Origin: Thuidium tamariscinum
Lineage: Eukaryota; Streptophyta; Bryopsida; Hypnales; Thuidiaceae
Length of the DNA stretch: 64,000 nucleotides
Assembly: GCA_947034885.2 (NCBI GenBank)
Contig: OX344755.2
Coordinates: forward strand, 4,032,501 to 4,096,500
Direction: 5' to 3'
Shown here: in pieces, positions 10,859-22,079 of the stretch
Layout of the letters: each line of letters begins with the position of its first letter
Position numbering within the stretch: position 1 is the stretch's first letter
Position numbers and translations under genes: made by a program
Notes under the pieces: model-generated
Told to the model about the DNA's origin: nothing
Database searches by the model: none
What the model saw: the letters and a program-made list of their open reading frames with translations, nothing else

Positions 10859-13534
10859 TTACATTGTAAGTATCTTGTAAAAATTGCATCTAGCACATGA
10901 CCTCCAGCATACAAATTCTATGAGATGAATAGAATCCAATGGCATTGAAAATGACCATGTCAATGCTGAACCTAGCCCCCACTCTGTAATCAACAGTAAT
11001 ACCGTGTTCTTCACACTAGTAAGCCACGATTGCTGCAAAAATGCTTGCACAAAAACAAACAGGATTGTGGTGGTGTCGATGCTCTCTAGAAAATCGTAAG
11101 TAACTCTGTGTACAGAGTTTCGGTGTTTCAAAATTACCAGGAATGATTGGCCAGTTGTAAAACACAGAATCCAACTTCGCATCTGCAGCCCAAGAGTAAC
11201 GGCATGGACAAAGGCAGAATTTGGAATTCCTCCGAATAGAAAGGGGTGCAACCGCCGAGTGTCTGAACTTATTATTTTTCTCTGACACCGCCAATGATGT
11301 TATGGGACTTCTGTCGATGTGCGTGTGGTCCTTGCTAATCCATGCGATAGCCTCCCATGTCGAAAAGGGTTCCTTGCATCTTTCTGAAAAGAGGTTGGCC
11401 CACATGCCAAGATAGTAGTGCTCTAGGGCTTGCATGGAATTCGGAAATGGGAGCGTCCACGCAGTGAAATTGTTGAACGTCCCATATAAAGGCTCCACTA
11501 CCTCGTCTATTTGTAGTCTAGGTAAAGTAGTTTCCGCAATAATATTCACCTCCACGATCTTTGAGATAGAGGTGGCCGATGACTTCGCCTGAAGACGAGA
11601 TTGCACAGAACGATAAGCCTTTAAATAAACTGCCGAGTGAATGTCAATCTTATGACATCCAATGGTACGCACCTGACACTTTCTCAGGAGCTCATGCATC
11701 CACAACTCAAATTCAAATTCCTGTTGCAACTCCTTAAGGCTTTGCTACTAGTCAAGCAACGCACTGGAGGTTCTATCAATAGGGATGGCATCCCAAGTGG
11801 AGGAGTGTTTCTCTATGCCGCTCAAAAGCATTTGCCCTGCCACTTTCCTTCACTTGTTGGCCCAAAGTACAAAAACATTCCGTCAACTTGCAATTTGGGC
11901 TTCCAATTCTGCTTTAAATTTCATTATCCATGCCCTGTAATCGCCAATTGTGAAATATGCTGATGCTGGATTTTTGAGGACAACGTCAGTGCGTGCAAGC
12001 ACTTCTGCAAAAAGGTTCTCCTTACCAAACAAACAAGTGTTTTTCCACATGAATTGAAATTGTAGCTCACTTATAGAGTCCTTGAAGGACAACCCCATGT
12101 CACTACAAAAAAATGAGTGTCCACAATGACTGCAAGATGACTGCAAAATGACTACTATAGTCATTTTGCAATCATCTTGCAGTCATTGTGGACACTCATT
12201 TCTTTTGTAGTGTGTGCAAGAAAAAAAATTTGACGTTCAAACATATATGCATCCTCATCACTTCCTACAAGTGGCACTAATTCCAACAGGTCATTCAAAC
12301 TGTGGAAACTGAAGCTCTAGGGTAGTTCGGCGAGGAACCCAACTTTGCAAAAGGCGACGTTGTTAGCGAAAGGAGCAAGAACTTCGTTCTCCTCGGGGGC
12401 TCTCAAGAAAGAAAAATCTAAATAAAATTTCCTTAGAGGCACAAAATTAGCTTCCACAATCCGCTTCCACTGCTCTAAGCTTGCGAGTCGCATCACATCC
12501 AATGAAGATTTCTGATCCAACCTTATAAAATTGTCCTCATCCATGATCTCATGCTGCAAGTGAACACCCTTCCCTTTCAACTATTCAACTTCCGACTCAA
12601 CAGATATTGTGCACAGCTTTGCTTTCTCCTGTGCTTTCTCAAGCAAAGTGCGACAGGCGTCTAGGTCTTTTTGTTTCCACCCCAAAGATTTTTGTACTTC
12701 TTACAGCCTAGCGCTTTCTACTTCCAAATTTTCTCTCAACAAGTTCACAGTCAAATCCGCATTGGCAATGCGCTGTGATTGCTTCTCTACCTGGTTCCAG
12801 TAGTTCTCCAATTTTGTCTACAATTGTGCATTAGCGTTGGCTAAATATTGTAGTTCAGCTCTGTCCCTTTCATTTTCCCCTTCGCCCAATTAGCATTGGA
12901 ACTACTTCAGTACCAGTTGGGAAACAACTGGATCAACTGCGGACAATTTCGGAGATGACGAAGACTCAAGATTGGTTCTCACTGACGACTTTGGATCATG
13001 TTTATCCGGATCAGGTTTAGGCACAATCACCAATGAAGGTGGTAGAAAGGCTGGGGGATTGAATTCCTTAATCAATCTGCAGATGTATGATGCGCAGTGG
13101 AGGTTTTTCGGACTCAACTTAAAATCGACCACGCACTTTGAAATATTGCGCGCAAGAGGACGGGCCCAGTTAATCCTCAGCCTTTGACGGATTGCCACAA
13201 CTTCCCTAAAAGTTCCAATGTCAACAAAAGATGTAGAAGGCTGGACGTGTAGGTAAATCTGAAGAAGTTTCAACGACGGCCTCTACTGTGGATGTATGTC
13301 AGAAATTTGAATGAAATCACTGTTACATGTAGAAGGGTATTGCGAATTGATGAAGCACACGTCAACTGCGTAGGTTTTGTCAGACGTCACAGTTAACAAA
13401 ATTGCTCCACAATGGAGAACCTTCAAGATAGAGGCAATGCTCTCAACGTTATTGTTCATCCACTTTCCCCTACCCATACTCCTCCTCTCCGCTACATTGT
13501 AAGACCTAACAAATATGATAGTGCTAGCCTTCAT
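10859..13534 (-). pseudogene. Long intronless coiled-coil protein pseudogene, family unknown
   Basis: From an ATG at 13534 one reading frame runs down the minus strand to about 12240. After a one-base change in a T-run near 12223-12230 and a MITE insertion (12101-12212) it continues to about 11250. A last frameshift moves it to the frame ending at TAA 10859. It is broken by stops at 13283, 12902, 12818, 12581, 12317, 11748 and 11745 (TAG), 12890 and 12701 (TAA), and 11883 and 11850 (TGA). The intact protein would have been about 850 residues: an N-terminal globular part, a Pro/Ser-rich linker (with KPDPDKHDPKSS), a Glu/Gln/Leu-rich coiled coil (about 12880-12560), then mixed helical regions. 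Several stops fall where Gln would suit the coiled coil. The function is not recognised. Codon phase is kept across the stops, which is why I treat it as one gene. Confidence 0.7.
12101..12212. mobile_element. CACTA-type foldback MITE inserted in the pseudogene
   Basis: A 112-bp near-perfect inverted repeat beginning CACTACAAAAAAATGAGTG and ending TTTTGTAGTG. It is flanked by a 3-bp duplication, TGT (12098-12100 and 12213-12215), as expected of the CACTA superfamily. It has no coding capacity. It sits inside the coiled-coil pseudogene and puts extra sequence into that reading frame. Confidence 0.92.
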
Positions 13535-14539
13535 TCTTGCCTTGGATTTATAGTTTTTGGTCTATTTCTTGAGTGCTTCAGTATATACATATACATATAC
13601 ATATACAAGTTTTTTTATAGAAGTGAAATGGAATTCCATTGCAAAAGATCCTATTTATGGGAGTGACGTTTTACTTCATGCTACAGAATCTTATCTTCCA
13701 TTCATTTACCAGGGGAACTATGTTCCTTTTAACTCCTTTTTTTAACCCTTAAGCATGGGGCTGGTAAGCGTGGGAAAACGCGGGTAGTGAATAGTGACCA
13801 TGTCAGTTTTGACCACTAAAGAAGTCACTGTTGTCAATACGTGAATAGAAGTAAAGGAATCATGAAGTCGGGCAACCCGGATGTGGCTGAGACTACCAAT
13901 GGCGGCGCCACACATTTTGAAACTACCACCTCAGTGGCTACAGTGAAGGTCGCATCTCACACCCTTTATCTACGACGTTTTCTTAATATGTTCATAGAAT
14001 TATAAGCTTAATTGATTTCATTTCTTTAAAAATAAATAGAATTTTTACCAGCAACCATGTACACTCAGTTTCTAAACTCTAGTTTTTGAAATGTGTTCAT
14101 TGTTTTTCAGACATGCTTGTTAGATATGTGGAAGCTGAACATTTGCTAGCTATTTGATAGTTTTGGATGGGAAGCTCTCAATCTGCATTTGATCTCTAAA
14201 GTGTAATTTATTTTTCTGTAGTATTGTGTATTGATGAACACACATGAAGAGAGCGACAAACACATATAGGTAGCAAACTCTTTCACAAAAATTTAGGTTC
14301 AAAGTCTCGTTCACCTACACATATGATTTGAAGCAAAAATTTAGCCCAAGAAGCCATCTCTATGGCTCTACACTGTATATGCTTCACATGCATGCGTACA
14401 AAGTAACACCATGAATATAGTGCAATTAATGGAAAGGGAGGTATAAACGTTCAAGAAAAACCAAGTCGATGCACTCATTGAAGCATTTTGAACTTGCTTT
14501 GTTGTGGTCATGAGAACCCTTGCATTAGATTGTATTATA
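13535..14539. other. Upstream spacer of the coiled-coil pseudogene
   Basis: Contains a short (TATACA)n run at 13582-13606, which could be confused with a TATA element. It also has a moderately GC-rich stretch at 13750-13960. No further gene is recognised. A promoter for the minus-strand pseudogene would lie here, but I see no convincing site. Confidence 0.3.
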
Positions 14540-14817
14540 CATTAGATGAAATTTGAGGGCATTAGGAGACTGCAGGTTCCCAAACTATGGGAATGCAATT
14601 TCTGCCTTGAAAACTCGAATCCTACGTGGTCGCGATCCTACCACGTAATTAATTTTTTTTTTCAAATTTTTTTTGACTTATTTTCATATTTCAGGCCCCC
14701 CCAAAATTTATTTATTTATTTTTATTAAAGCCGGCCTGACAATGGCCAGCAGCATTGGGAGCCATTTCGGGAACAGACCCGAAATGGCCCTATAATGCCC
14801 TCAGATTTCTTCTAATG
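14540..14817. mobile_element. Second element with CATTAGATGAAAT termini
   Basis: About 278 bp bounded by CATTAGATGAAATTTGAGGG and the matching inverted end finishing TTCTAATG. Its inner blocks (GCATTAGGAGACTGCAGG, ACTCGAATCCTACGTGGT, GGGAACAGACCCGAAATGG) match the 6705-7287 copy in the opposite order and strand. This confirms a repeat family. It is non-coding. Confidence 0.65.
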
Positions 14818-15469
14818 GCCTTGCAAGGTTGTTGTAGACAATAGCAGCATGATGTCCTGTAGAAAAGAAAGTAGCCTACAATAGTGCAAGGGAGTATGAT
14901 ACTGTACTATAATCTGATCGACAAAACCTGTACAATTCCTTACCTCTTGCTACCTTGATGGAAATTATGAGAAGGGCAACATAAGATCTATCACCATTTG
15001 CGCGTATCTCCGTGGAATTTTCTATCAATGTAGGTTGCCTAAAATTACCAATAGAATCATCACCTCTATTTCTATGCTGAAATGATTGAGCGTGCCTTCA
15101 CAATCACATCTTCAAAAGAAATGGATGATAAATATCTCTTCTACATCCAGTAGATTGATTTTTCGTCATCCATCAGATGCAAGACATCCGTGGCGAGGTT
15201 TAGGGGTTAAGGATGATGAAACTATCCTCTCAAAAGATGGCACTCACCCTAGTTTGCATTTGCCCCCCCTCCCCTTCTCCAAAAATTTACAAACCGTTGA
15301 TATTTTAAAAAAAAAATGATGACCTTCAAAATCACCATTGATTTCTCAAAAAAATCACAATCCATTAATCTTGTGAGATTTAATCTCAACCGTCCAAATA
15401 TGGATACAAATACGGATATAGTACAAATTATGTATATAATACACATCCAAATATGGATACAATACTAAA
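14818..15469. other. Spacer and repeat-like sequence
   Basis: No gene recognised. From about 15140 it shares words with 3930-4215 (CCGTTGAT, GGATACAATACT, TCCCATATTG further on), suggesting a low-copy dispersed repeat of about 600 bp. Confidence 0.35.
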
Positions 15470-15617
15470 TACACAAATAATATTGAATACGTACACTAAA
15501 TATGTACACTGAATACATACATTGAATATGTATACTCAATATATATATTGAATACATACATTGAATATGTATACTCAATATATGTATTGAATATATATAT
15601 TGAATATGTATACGGGT
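15470..15617. repeat. TTGAATATGTATAC-like minisatellite
   Basis: About ten tandem, slightly variable units of 13-15 bases based on TTGAATAYRTAYA and its near-complement ACTCAATATATA. AT-rich and non-coding. Confidence 0.85.
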
Positions 15618-15847
15618 AAAATCCCATATTGATTGTCCATCCTATAACCTTTTGAAAATTATAAGAAGTGGGGGGGATGCAAATTTTATAATTTATAATT
15701 TATAATTTAAAAAAAAAATTAGTTTGTTAGGGAGGCGCTTGGGGGGGAATTAATAATTTAAAAAAATTTAATTTAAAATTCTTTTGGGTGGATAATGAAG
15801 CATGCCTCACTATTCTCCCAAAAGATGATGAAACAAATTTAGAGTAA

Positions 15848-16075
15848 TGTGGTTAGATCTTTGAATGACCATGTGAGAGCTGATTTTGTTATTCAACTCA
15901 ATAGAAGTGTTGCACCTAAACAATTTTCAATACATATCTATAAGATCTAAAACAACATTGACATCCAATCTAAGTTGTTTAAATATTTAGGACCTTCATT
16001 TAATTAGTATACAATTAGTGAAGTTGAAATGCAATGGTCACATAAATAATTATTCATTCATCAATCCCTAAAGGA
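15848..16075 (+). repeat. Dispersed repeat family (AAGAGCTGATTG family), copy 2
   Basis: Carries TGAGAGCTGATTTTG, CCAATCTAAGTTGTT and GAAGTTGAAATGCAATGGTC, in the same order as 5025-5300. It is immediately followed (about 16085-16260) by a second dispersed repeat containing ATAGCAATTTTTGGCAACTC, which recurs at about 61490-61650. Confidence 0.45.
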
Positions 16076-17144
16076 CCAAGGTGTGTTTGTGGCAACATAG
16101 CAATTTTTGGCAACTCATTACGAATGGAGTTTTTAATTTTTTTCTTTGGAATTTTCACACAATATGTGCCTAGGGAGTAGCTTTAAGGCCTAACAATTTT
16201 CATTACCTTTGACTGCATGATTGAAAAATTATTGCATGATATATAATATTCTTGATCTTTGGGTAGCCCGAGCAACTCAAAAAACTTCTTTGAAAATTCA
16301 AGAAGTTATGAGTGATTGAATTTAAGCATTTTGGAAGGGGGAGCAGTTATAGCTATGTTTTTTGCACCCTTTTTTGCTATTTTTTGACATTTTAAAGTCC
16401 TTTTGCAAATAGTGCAAAGCATTTGAATGAATTTTTTTTCCACAAATGTCTTTGTATGTTGATTTTGAAGCACTTTTAGTTTGACTTTTTTTCCATTTGA
16501 GTAGGTTTAGAAACCAAATTTCACCTCCAAATGTGCTCTTAGGAAAATTTCAGCATCTTTTTTCAATACTAAAACATTATGATTTTACAATTTATGCAAC
16601 CAAATGATTCCAAATTTGATCCACATCATCTACAACATGCACACTATAAGATTGTGTGAATGAAATTTTCATAGCTTAGTGGCATTTAGACTTATAAGCC
16701 TTGAAAAGCAAGGATGTTGTTAGACATGTTTGAACCTTTGGCAATGAAGGGTTAAACCTTCTGGTTTTCATTGGCCTTGTTTCTTGTAGATTTTCTGAGT
16801 TTCATTGTGCATGGCATGACAAATGAGGCATGCACGTAGGGGGAGGTAGCATCCTGAACCTCCAACTTCAACCCAAACGGTAAGCCACTCACCCCATGCC
16901 ACATGTCATGGTGGATGGCGGGTGGCGGGGTGGATTTTTGGCATGTGCATTGGCTGCATGCCTTCATGCGGTCAATGACGACTTTTTTGTGTGACTCTGC
17001 TTCATTGATTATGCTTTTCAACCAAAAAAATAGCTTCTCATGAAAAAGGGAAGAAGCAAAATAAGTCTACTTTAACCCTGGAAGGATGCTACAGACATTA
17101 AATGTTTGATGGATGAGAAAGAATTCTTGCATATAAGACAGAAG
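16076..17144. other. Spacer with a dispersed repeat at its left edge
   Basis: Positions 16085-16260 match about 61490-61650 (GGCAACTCAYTACRAATNNA, AATGTGCCTRRGGAGTAGC). The minus-strand ORF at 16752-17021 is 89 codons, moderately GC-rich, and has no recognised motif. No gene is called. Confidence 0.35.
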
Positions 17145-17267
17145 CATTATAGAAAAACAAGGGTATAAATGACTTGCCCACAATGACTATAGAAGTCATT
17201 TCTTGTCTGCAATGACTGTAAAACAATCATTTTGCAATCATTGTGGACACTTGTTTTTTGGTAGTGA
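17145..17267. mobile_element. Older CACTA-type MITE
   Basis: A 123-bp element with imperfect inverted termini CATTATAGAAAAACAAGGG and, from the other end, CACTACCAAAAAACAAGTG. It is flanked by the 3-bp duplication AAG (17142-17144 and 17268-17270). The inner AATGACT/AGTCATT words are shared with 12101-12212. The greater divergence of its arms indicates an older insertion. Confidence 0.8.
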
Positions 17268-17429
17268 AGTACAATTTTTCATCCTTGGAATTTTGTGCAA
17301 AAAGGGGAGATCATGAACAATAGTTCAATCTCCAATGAATACTTTTGAATTTTTTAAAGTAGATGATTTGCACAGTTTCAAAAAATATGATTTCCGGAGA
17401 GACCAACACATCCTTTAGAGGCTAATATT

Positions 17430-17975
17430 TACTCCGTATAATTTACCACCATCTTGAATTGTAGCTGTCTAATGAACAAAGAATGCTTTAATATATATAA
17501 TTTACCACCAACTTGAATTCTAGCTGTCCAATGAACAAAGAATGCTTTAGCCTGGCTCAAGACGTCCAAGCTCTGCGAGCTTTATCCTGACAAAGTAGAA
17601 GTTTTCCTCCATCGCTTCGATAACACCTGGCTGCAAACAGAATTCTTTGGGACCCGGAGTCATCTGGTGATAAACTGGAAGCTGAAGCGTCCTCAAGTTG
17701 GGCGGTTTCAGTAATCTGGGTTACTTGTTGGCTGCCCTCTGTGCTTGTTATGTTGGGGCTGTTTTTCGCCTCCTTTTAGTTGTCTGTAAATCTTTACAAT
17801 GTTGCCAGGGCTGTGCCTCTGGTTCGCTGTACTGTTTCCCTTGTTTGAATGGAAATTGTCCATGTGTTTCAAAAAAACAAAAAATGATCTATAATTTACC
17901 ACCAAAGAATGCTTTAATATGATCTATAATATACCACCAATTTGAATTCTAGTTGTCCACTGAACAAAGAATATT
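17430..17975 (+). pseudogene. Tandem repeats plus a possible terminal exon
   Basis: A 57-bp unit containing TTTACCACCAACTTGAATTC and AATGAACAAAGAATGCTTTA is tandem at about 17444-17548. Degenerate copies lie at 17885-17975. Between them, after an acceptor-like TTTAG near 17549, one frame runs about 50 codons to TAA at 17711. It includes KVEVFLHRFDNTWLQTEFF. It could be the last exon of a lost gene, with the GT-rich stretch to 17880 as its 3' region. The family is not recognised. Confidence 0.3.
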
Positions 17976-18465
17976 GCTTGTACAGACTTGCCCTCCTGCC
18001 GACAGTCAAACAAACCTCCGAGGGCACCGACTGCATTGGCAATTAAAGGACTTCCTGCAGGGCATGGACAAATCAGTAAGAAGGATCTGCTCAGAGCTTT
18101 CAGGAATTGAAGTGGGCTATTGTTGAGTGAGTACGTGAGTGACAGGGTTAACTTTGCAGAGCCAGATTTGAGTTGCGCGTAGATCGGCAGGTCAAGAGTA
18201 ACACCGTATCGCGGATCGGTGAGTTTGAAGGATAATAAGGAGGCGCACAAGTTTACAAGTTGCAATCAAAAGTTACAATCCTTAACTTCCATTGTTAACG
18301 TAGGATACATTGCCTGAAAGAAAGTTAGTCACAATCAATTTACAGGGCATTTGTCCAAATTTCCATACTAGATTTATCCTGTGCTACTAGTATTGTTTAA
18401 TTACTTACTTCCGATTGATCTTGTACTCGAAGCTCCTGCAGAAGTCGTACTGGCCAGGCCACCAT
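17975..18465 (-). pseudogene. Two-exon gene fragment, family unknown
   Basis: An ATG at 18465 opens a 19-codon exon ending at donor GAA|GTAAGT (exon 18409-18465). A 95-bp intron follows (18314-18408), ending TTTCTTTCAG. The second exon starts in the same phase at 18313 and stays open to about 17975, apart from one TGA at 18266-18268. The second exon contains SFKLTDPRYGVTLDLPIYAQ and a hydrophobic, Ser/Leu-rich region. The matching splice phase supports a real former gene. The 3' end is not visible, because repeat copies overlap it. Confidence 0.45.
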
Positions 18466-19802
18466 GTTCACAAGCTAGCAATTAATTCAAAGGGAAGGCA
18501 TCGTTTGTTAAGGTGAGAATTCGAAGCACCGTCTTTTCTAGAGTTTGGAGGATTTGGACTTTTGGAGGGTCTAGCAAAGCTGTTTGTTAATTAGGTACAT
18601 GGAACGTTTGAGAAGATTTTGGGTGCTTTAATGATGCTTTATCTTAGCAATGTTTTTCAGAAAAACATGGAAATCTAGGAACATATTTCAATTCTACAAA
18701 CGTTGCTGTAACTCACCAGGGGTGATTCAAATGAATTTGAGTAGGGTGAGTGAAATCTAGCTACTTAACGCTAGCTAGCCGCATCAAACTAAACTGCGCC
18801 TCAACACTCGGAGAAGGATGACGACTCATTGCAGCGACGCTCCCACGGTGACACTGTTCACTAATGTAAGTTTTTAGGCTTTGATCTCAAGCTTGAGAAC
18901 CTGCCAATTTTGAACTTAAGTCTACTTTGATGCAAATATATGTAAGTTTAACCATTTACAGATGAAGCAGCTCATACAGTATTGGAGCTCATGTTATTTT
19001 AAGGAGTTTTACAAAGTTGATATGGAGATTATAATTGGTTCAAAAAATTAATTTTTGAACAAACATCTACAAACTAAGTTCTTCACTCAATGTAATGATG
19101 TACGGATCTTTTGCATCTAGATTTTGCTTTCTACAAGACTACAACATGGTCAATCATAATGATTATTATACAATCATGAATGAGCCTCAAGTCTTTGTAT
19201 TTTAAGTGTTTAATTAAGCTTGAAGTCTACGGTGATTGTAAAAAACTCTTATATTATTTGTTGCATTTTTTTTACGTCTTCAACAAAGCTCTAACTTTTG
19301 AATTATAAACTCAATGCAAAAAACAAAAAAAGTTGTTTCCTGATATCTTAATTGCAATTGATACCCTTATAATTCAAAAAAATTTAAAATTCATTTCATT
19401 GATATTTAAAAGTCAATTTTGTTAATTTGTCACACATTCCAATTTAGGGGGTTTTAGTACTATTTTCAACCCCAAAAAATAAATTTTGAGGTGAAATTTT
19501 GATAAGATGGTTTCTTAATATATTCATAATTATTGACTAAAGGAATTTCAAAAAAAGTTAATTTTATATGGCATAGAAGTCCACAAAGAGAGCTTTTGTA
19601 CTACTTGCTTTTGCTTTTTGAAACTATGAAACATTATTTGGTGTTTTTTTTGTTCAAATCTCATCACCAAAAAGTACTCTAGAATGAACAATTTTTAGAT
19701 TTGCTTTAATTTCTTTTTAATTTCTTACAAATTAAAATGTCAAAGTTGTATTTTCTTCACTAGAATTTTGGACATAGAATTCTAATGAAGAAAATAGATA
19801 CT
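18466..19802. other. Spacer with one possible short first exon
   Basis: At 18818-18865 (plus) an ATG opens 16 codons ending at a perfect donor, AAT|GTAAGT. It could be a first exon of the membrane-protein pseudogene downstream, but no continuous gene model links them. Positions 19431-19830 form one arm of an imperfect inverted repeat whose partner is about 20510-20860 (shared: AATTTAGGGGGTTTTAGTAC and its complement; CATCACCAAAAAGTA). Confidence 0.3.
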
Positions 19803-20532
19803 TGGGTGGTTGCAAGAAACACTTACCGGTTTTGGCTCAAAATGGCTCAAAATCAATGAGTCCTGTGAGTCCTATGACCCTTTGAAACAAATTTTTTTTA
19901 AATTGAAAAAAATATGGATAATTTGAAGAGCAATGACAGTATTGTGTCTCTTGAAATTCAGACCTAAGAAAAAATTTCTCTAAATGTTATAGACAATGGA
20001 AAATACAATGAAAATAGTTCTTTTTTCACTAATTTGGTAAAAATAGTAAAAAAATTCAAAAAATGAAAATGAAAAAATCCGTTTTTTCTTCAAGTAAAGG
20101 TCTTTCTTTTCCAACAAATTTCATCTTTGGAAAAAATTAATTCTATTCTCTACACTTGCGCAAAGTCAACCACTTTGACGACATGTGGAGGTTGAACAAT
20201 ATAGTATTTTCAAAAAATATCTTTGTGGTCTTGTGTAACTTTAGGTGAGGTCCTTGCATTCCAATTTTCAGCTCAAAATTTTCATTTTTGGGTCAAAAAT
20301 AGGACTAAAACCCCCCAAAATGGCCAAGGTAGACAGCCAATCAAGGGCAGTTTAAAAATAGTAAACTAATTTTAAGAAAATTGAAAAAATTACACAACAT
20401 AAAAAACTTTTTTGTGCACCTTCATTCCAAATTTCAAGTTGATAGGGCAAACGATGCAAAAGTTATGAGCAAAAAACTACTTGTTGGAGGTCAAGGGGAC
20501 AAAAAATAGGACAAGTGTTTCTTGCAATCACC
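19803..20532. mobile_element. Element with GGGTGRTTGCAAGAAACACTT ends
   Basis: The left end TGGGTGGTTGCAAGAAACAC and the right end, reverse complement TGGGTGATTGCAAGAAACAC, form terminal repeats of about 22 bases around 730 bp of non-coding AT-rich sequence. Similar termini occur near 21030-21046 (minus) and 62108-62130 and 62752-62772 (plus), so this is a dispersed family. Its flanks carry the arms of the larger inverted repeat 19431-20860. No target-site duplication is clear. Confidence 0.5.
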
Positions 20533-21060
20533 CACTTCAATGTTTAAATTAATAAAAAATAGTATTTTTTTTAAATTATTATTTTTTCATTCTATAATAC
20601 TTTTTGGTGATGATATTTGAACAAAAAAAACCACCAATATAATATTTTTAATATGTTTCAAAAAGTAAATACGTAGTACTAAAGATCTCTTTGTGGACTT
20701 CTAAACTACATAAAATTAACTATTTTTAAAATTCCTTTGATCAATAGCTATAAGTGTATTAAGAATCCATCTTCTCCAAATTTCACCTCAAAATTAGTTT
20801 TGGGGGGTTCAAAATAGTACATAAACCCTTAAATTGGAATATATGACAAAACATTGGGGGCTGATTAAAAATAATAAAATATTTTTGAAAAATATTCAAA
20901 AAATAGAAAAGATATATAATAGTTATTAGTATGTTTCTATAAATTTTGATTCATTTAGAGCTAGAACACAAAAATCATAGCCAAAAAACTAGTCACCAAA
21001 AACATGTAAGTGAAAATAGTACAAGTGTTTCTTACATTCACCTTCCATATTCTAGGTGGT
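20533..21060. repeat. Dispersed repeat related to 62490-62780
   Basis: Contains AATTTCACCTCAAAATTAG, AAAATAGTACATAAACCC and AAAATAGTACAAGTGTTTC, in the same order as related words at about 62490-62780. It overlaps the right arm of the 19431-20860 inverted repeat. Confidence 0.45.
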
Positions 21061-21303
21061 TTAGTTTGGAGGGATATTTTGTTCAAATAATTTTTTTATT
21101 CATCCCAATTAATGTGTGAATCTATATTAAACAATCTTCCTTTATAGCCAAGATGATGAATTTAAGTAGATAATATTTTTGTATCAAGATGTTGGCCTAT
21201 GAAAAGTGTGCAAAATAAAAACATAGAATTTGGACATTAAATATCATTGTTGATACATTGTAGACATCAACACAATGGTGTAATGCTATACATGCTACCT
21301 TAG

Positions 21304-21381
21304 TTATTTCTCGATTTCGGAGGATTTTGTCTCAAAGTGCTCATCAACAAGGACTTCGAAGTCGTGAACACCTACAATCTA
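21304..21381 (+). pseudogene. Tentative upstream exon of the membrane-protein pseudogene
   Basis: Bounded by an AG at 21302-21303 and a strong donor at 21382 (A|GTAAGT). Two frames are open. The frame that includes SQSAHQQGLRSREHLQS leaves one base over, which matches the phase required by the exon at 22080. The alternative frame is also open, so this is only a candidate. Confidence 0.3.
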
Positions 21382-22079
21382 GTAAGTTTCTCTGTAAATC
21401 AATTAGTATACTAGACTGTGTACATTTTGCAATGGCAATTCTAATACCAAAACATTTTTTTATTGGGGTCATAGTTAGGAAAGAGCCTTTGTTGCATAGA
21501 GGTCCAAAACTAACCTCAACTCTACTCCTAATGCAAAATTTCATCAATTTTATACTAGCAAAAAAATCCTACTTGTACTCACAAGTAAGTACAAAATCAT
21601 CATTAATCAATAAATGTCACACCTAGATTCTTGTGTAAATGAAGACATGAATTTTGAAGATGTGCAAGGTTTGAACACTAGACCTTTGTGTGCATTTATG
21701 GTGCACCTATCACTAATGTTTAAGAAATTAAAAACTTATTTTCACATTGTCCAAATAAAGCTTTGCAAATTATGTTGGAATGCATAACATTCAGTAACAG
21801 CCTGTCACATTGCCTCCTAGTGGATGAAATGGTGTGGAATATTCCACACCATTCAGTAACTAAAGTTGCAAACTTCAAGACATGTCAGATGAAATTAGGT
21901 GATGGGGACTTCACAAAGAGAAAGGCAATCTTTCTATGGGCTACTGAATGTTATGTGCCTATTCATCTGTTAGGTTAACTAGGAAGAAACAATTATTTTC
22001 ATTTAAGAATAAATATATTTAGTTGCAATTTATTGTGATTAAAAGTAAGCATACCGGATGACCCTGATTCAATGTGCAG
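21382..22079. other. Presumed intron of the membrane-protein remnant
   Basis: No independent gene. ORFs at 21327-21626 and 21763-21978 are not supported beyond the donor at 21382 and the acceptor GTGCAG at 22074-22079. Confidence 0.3.
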
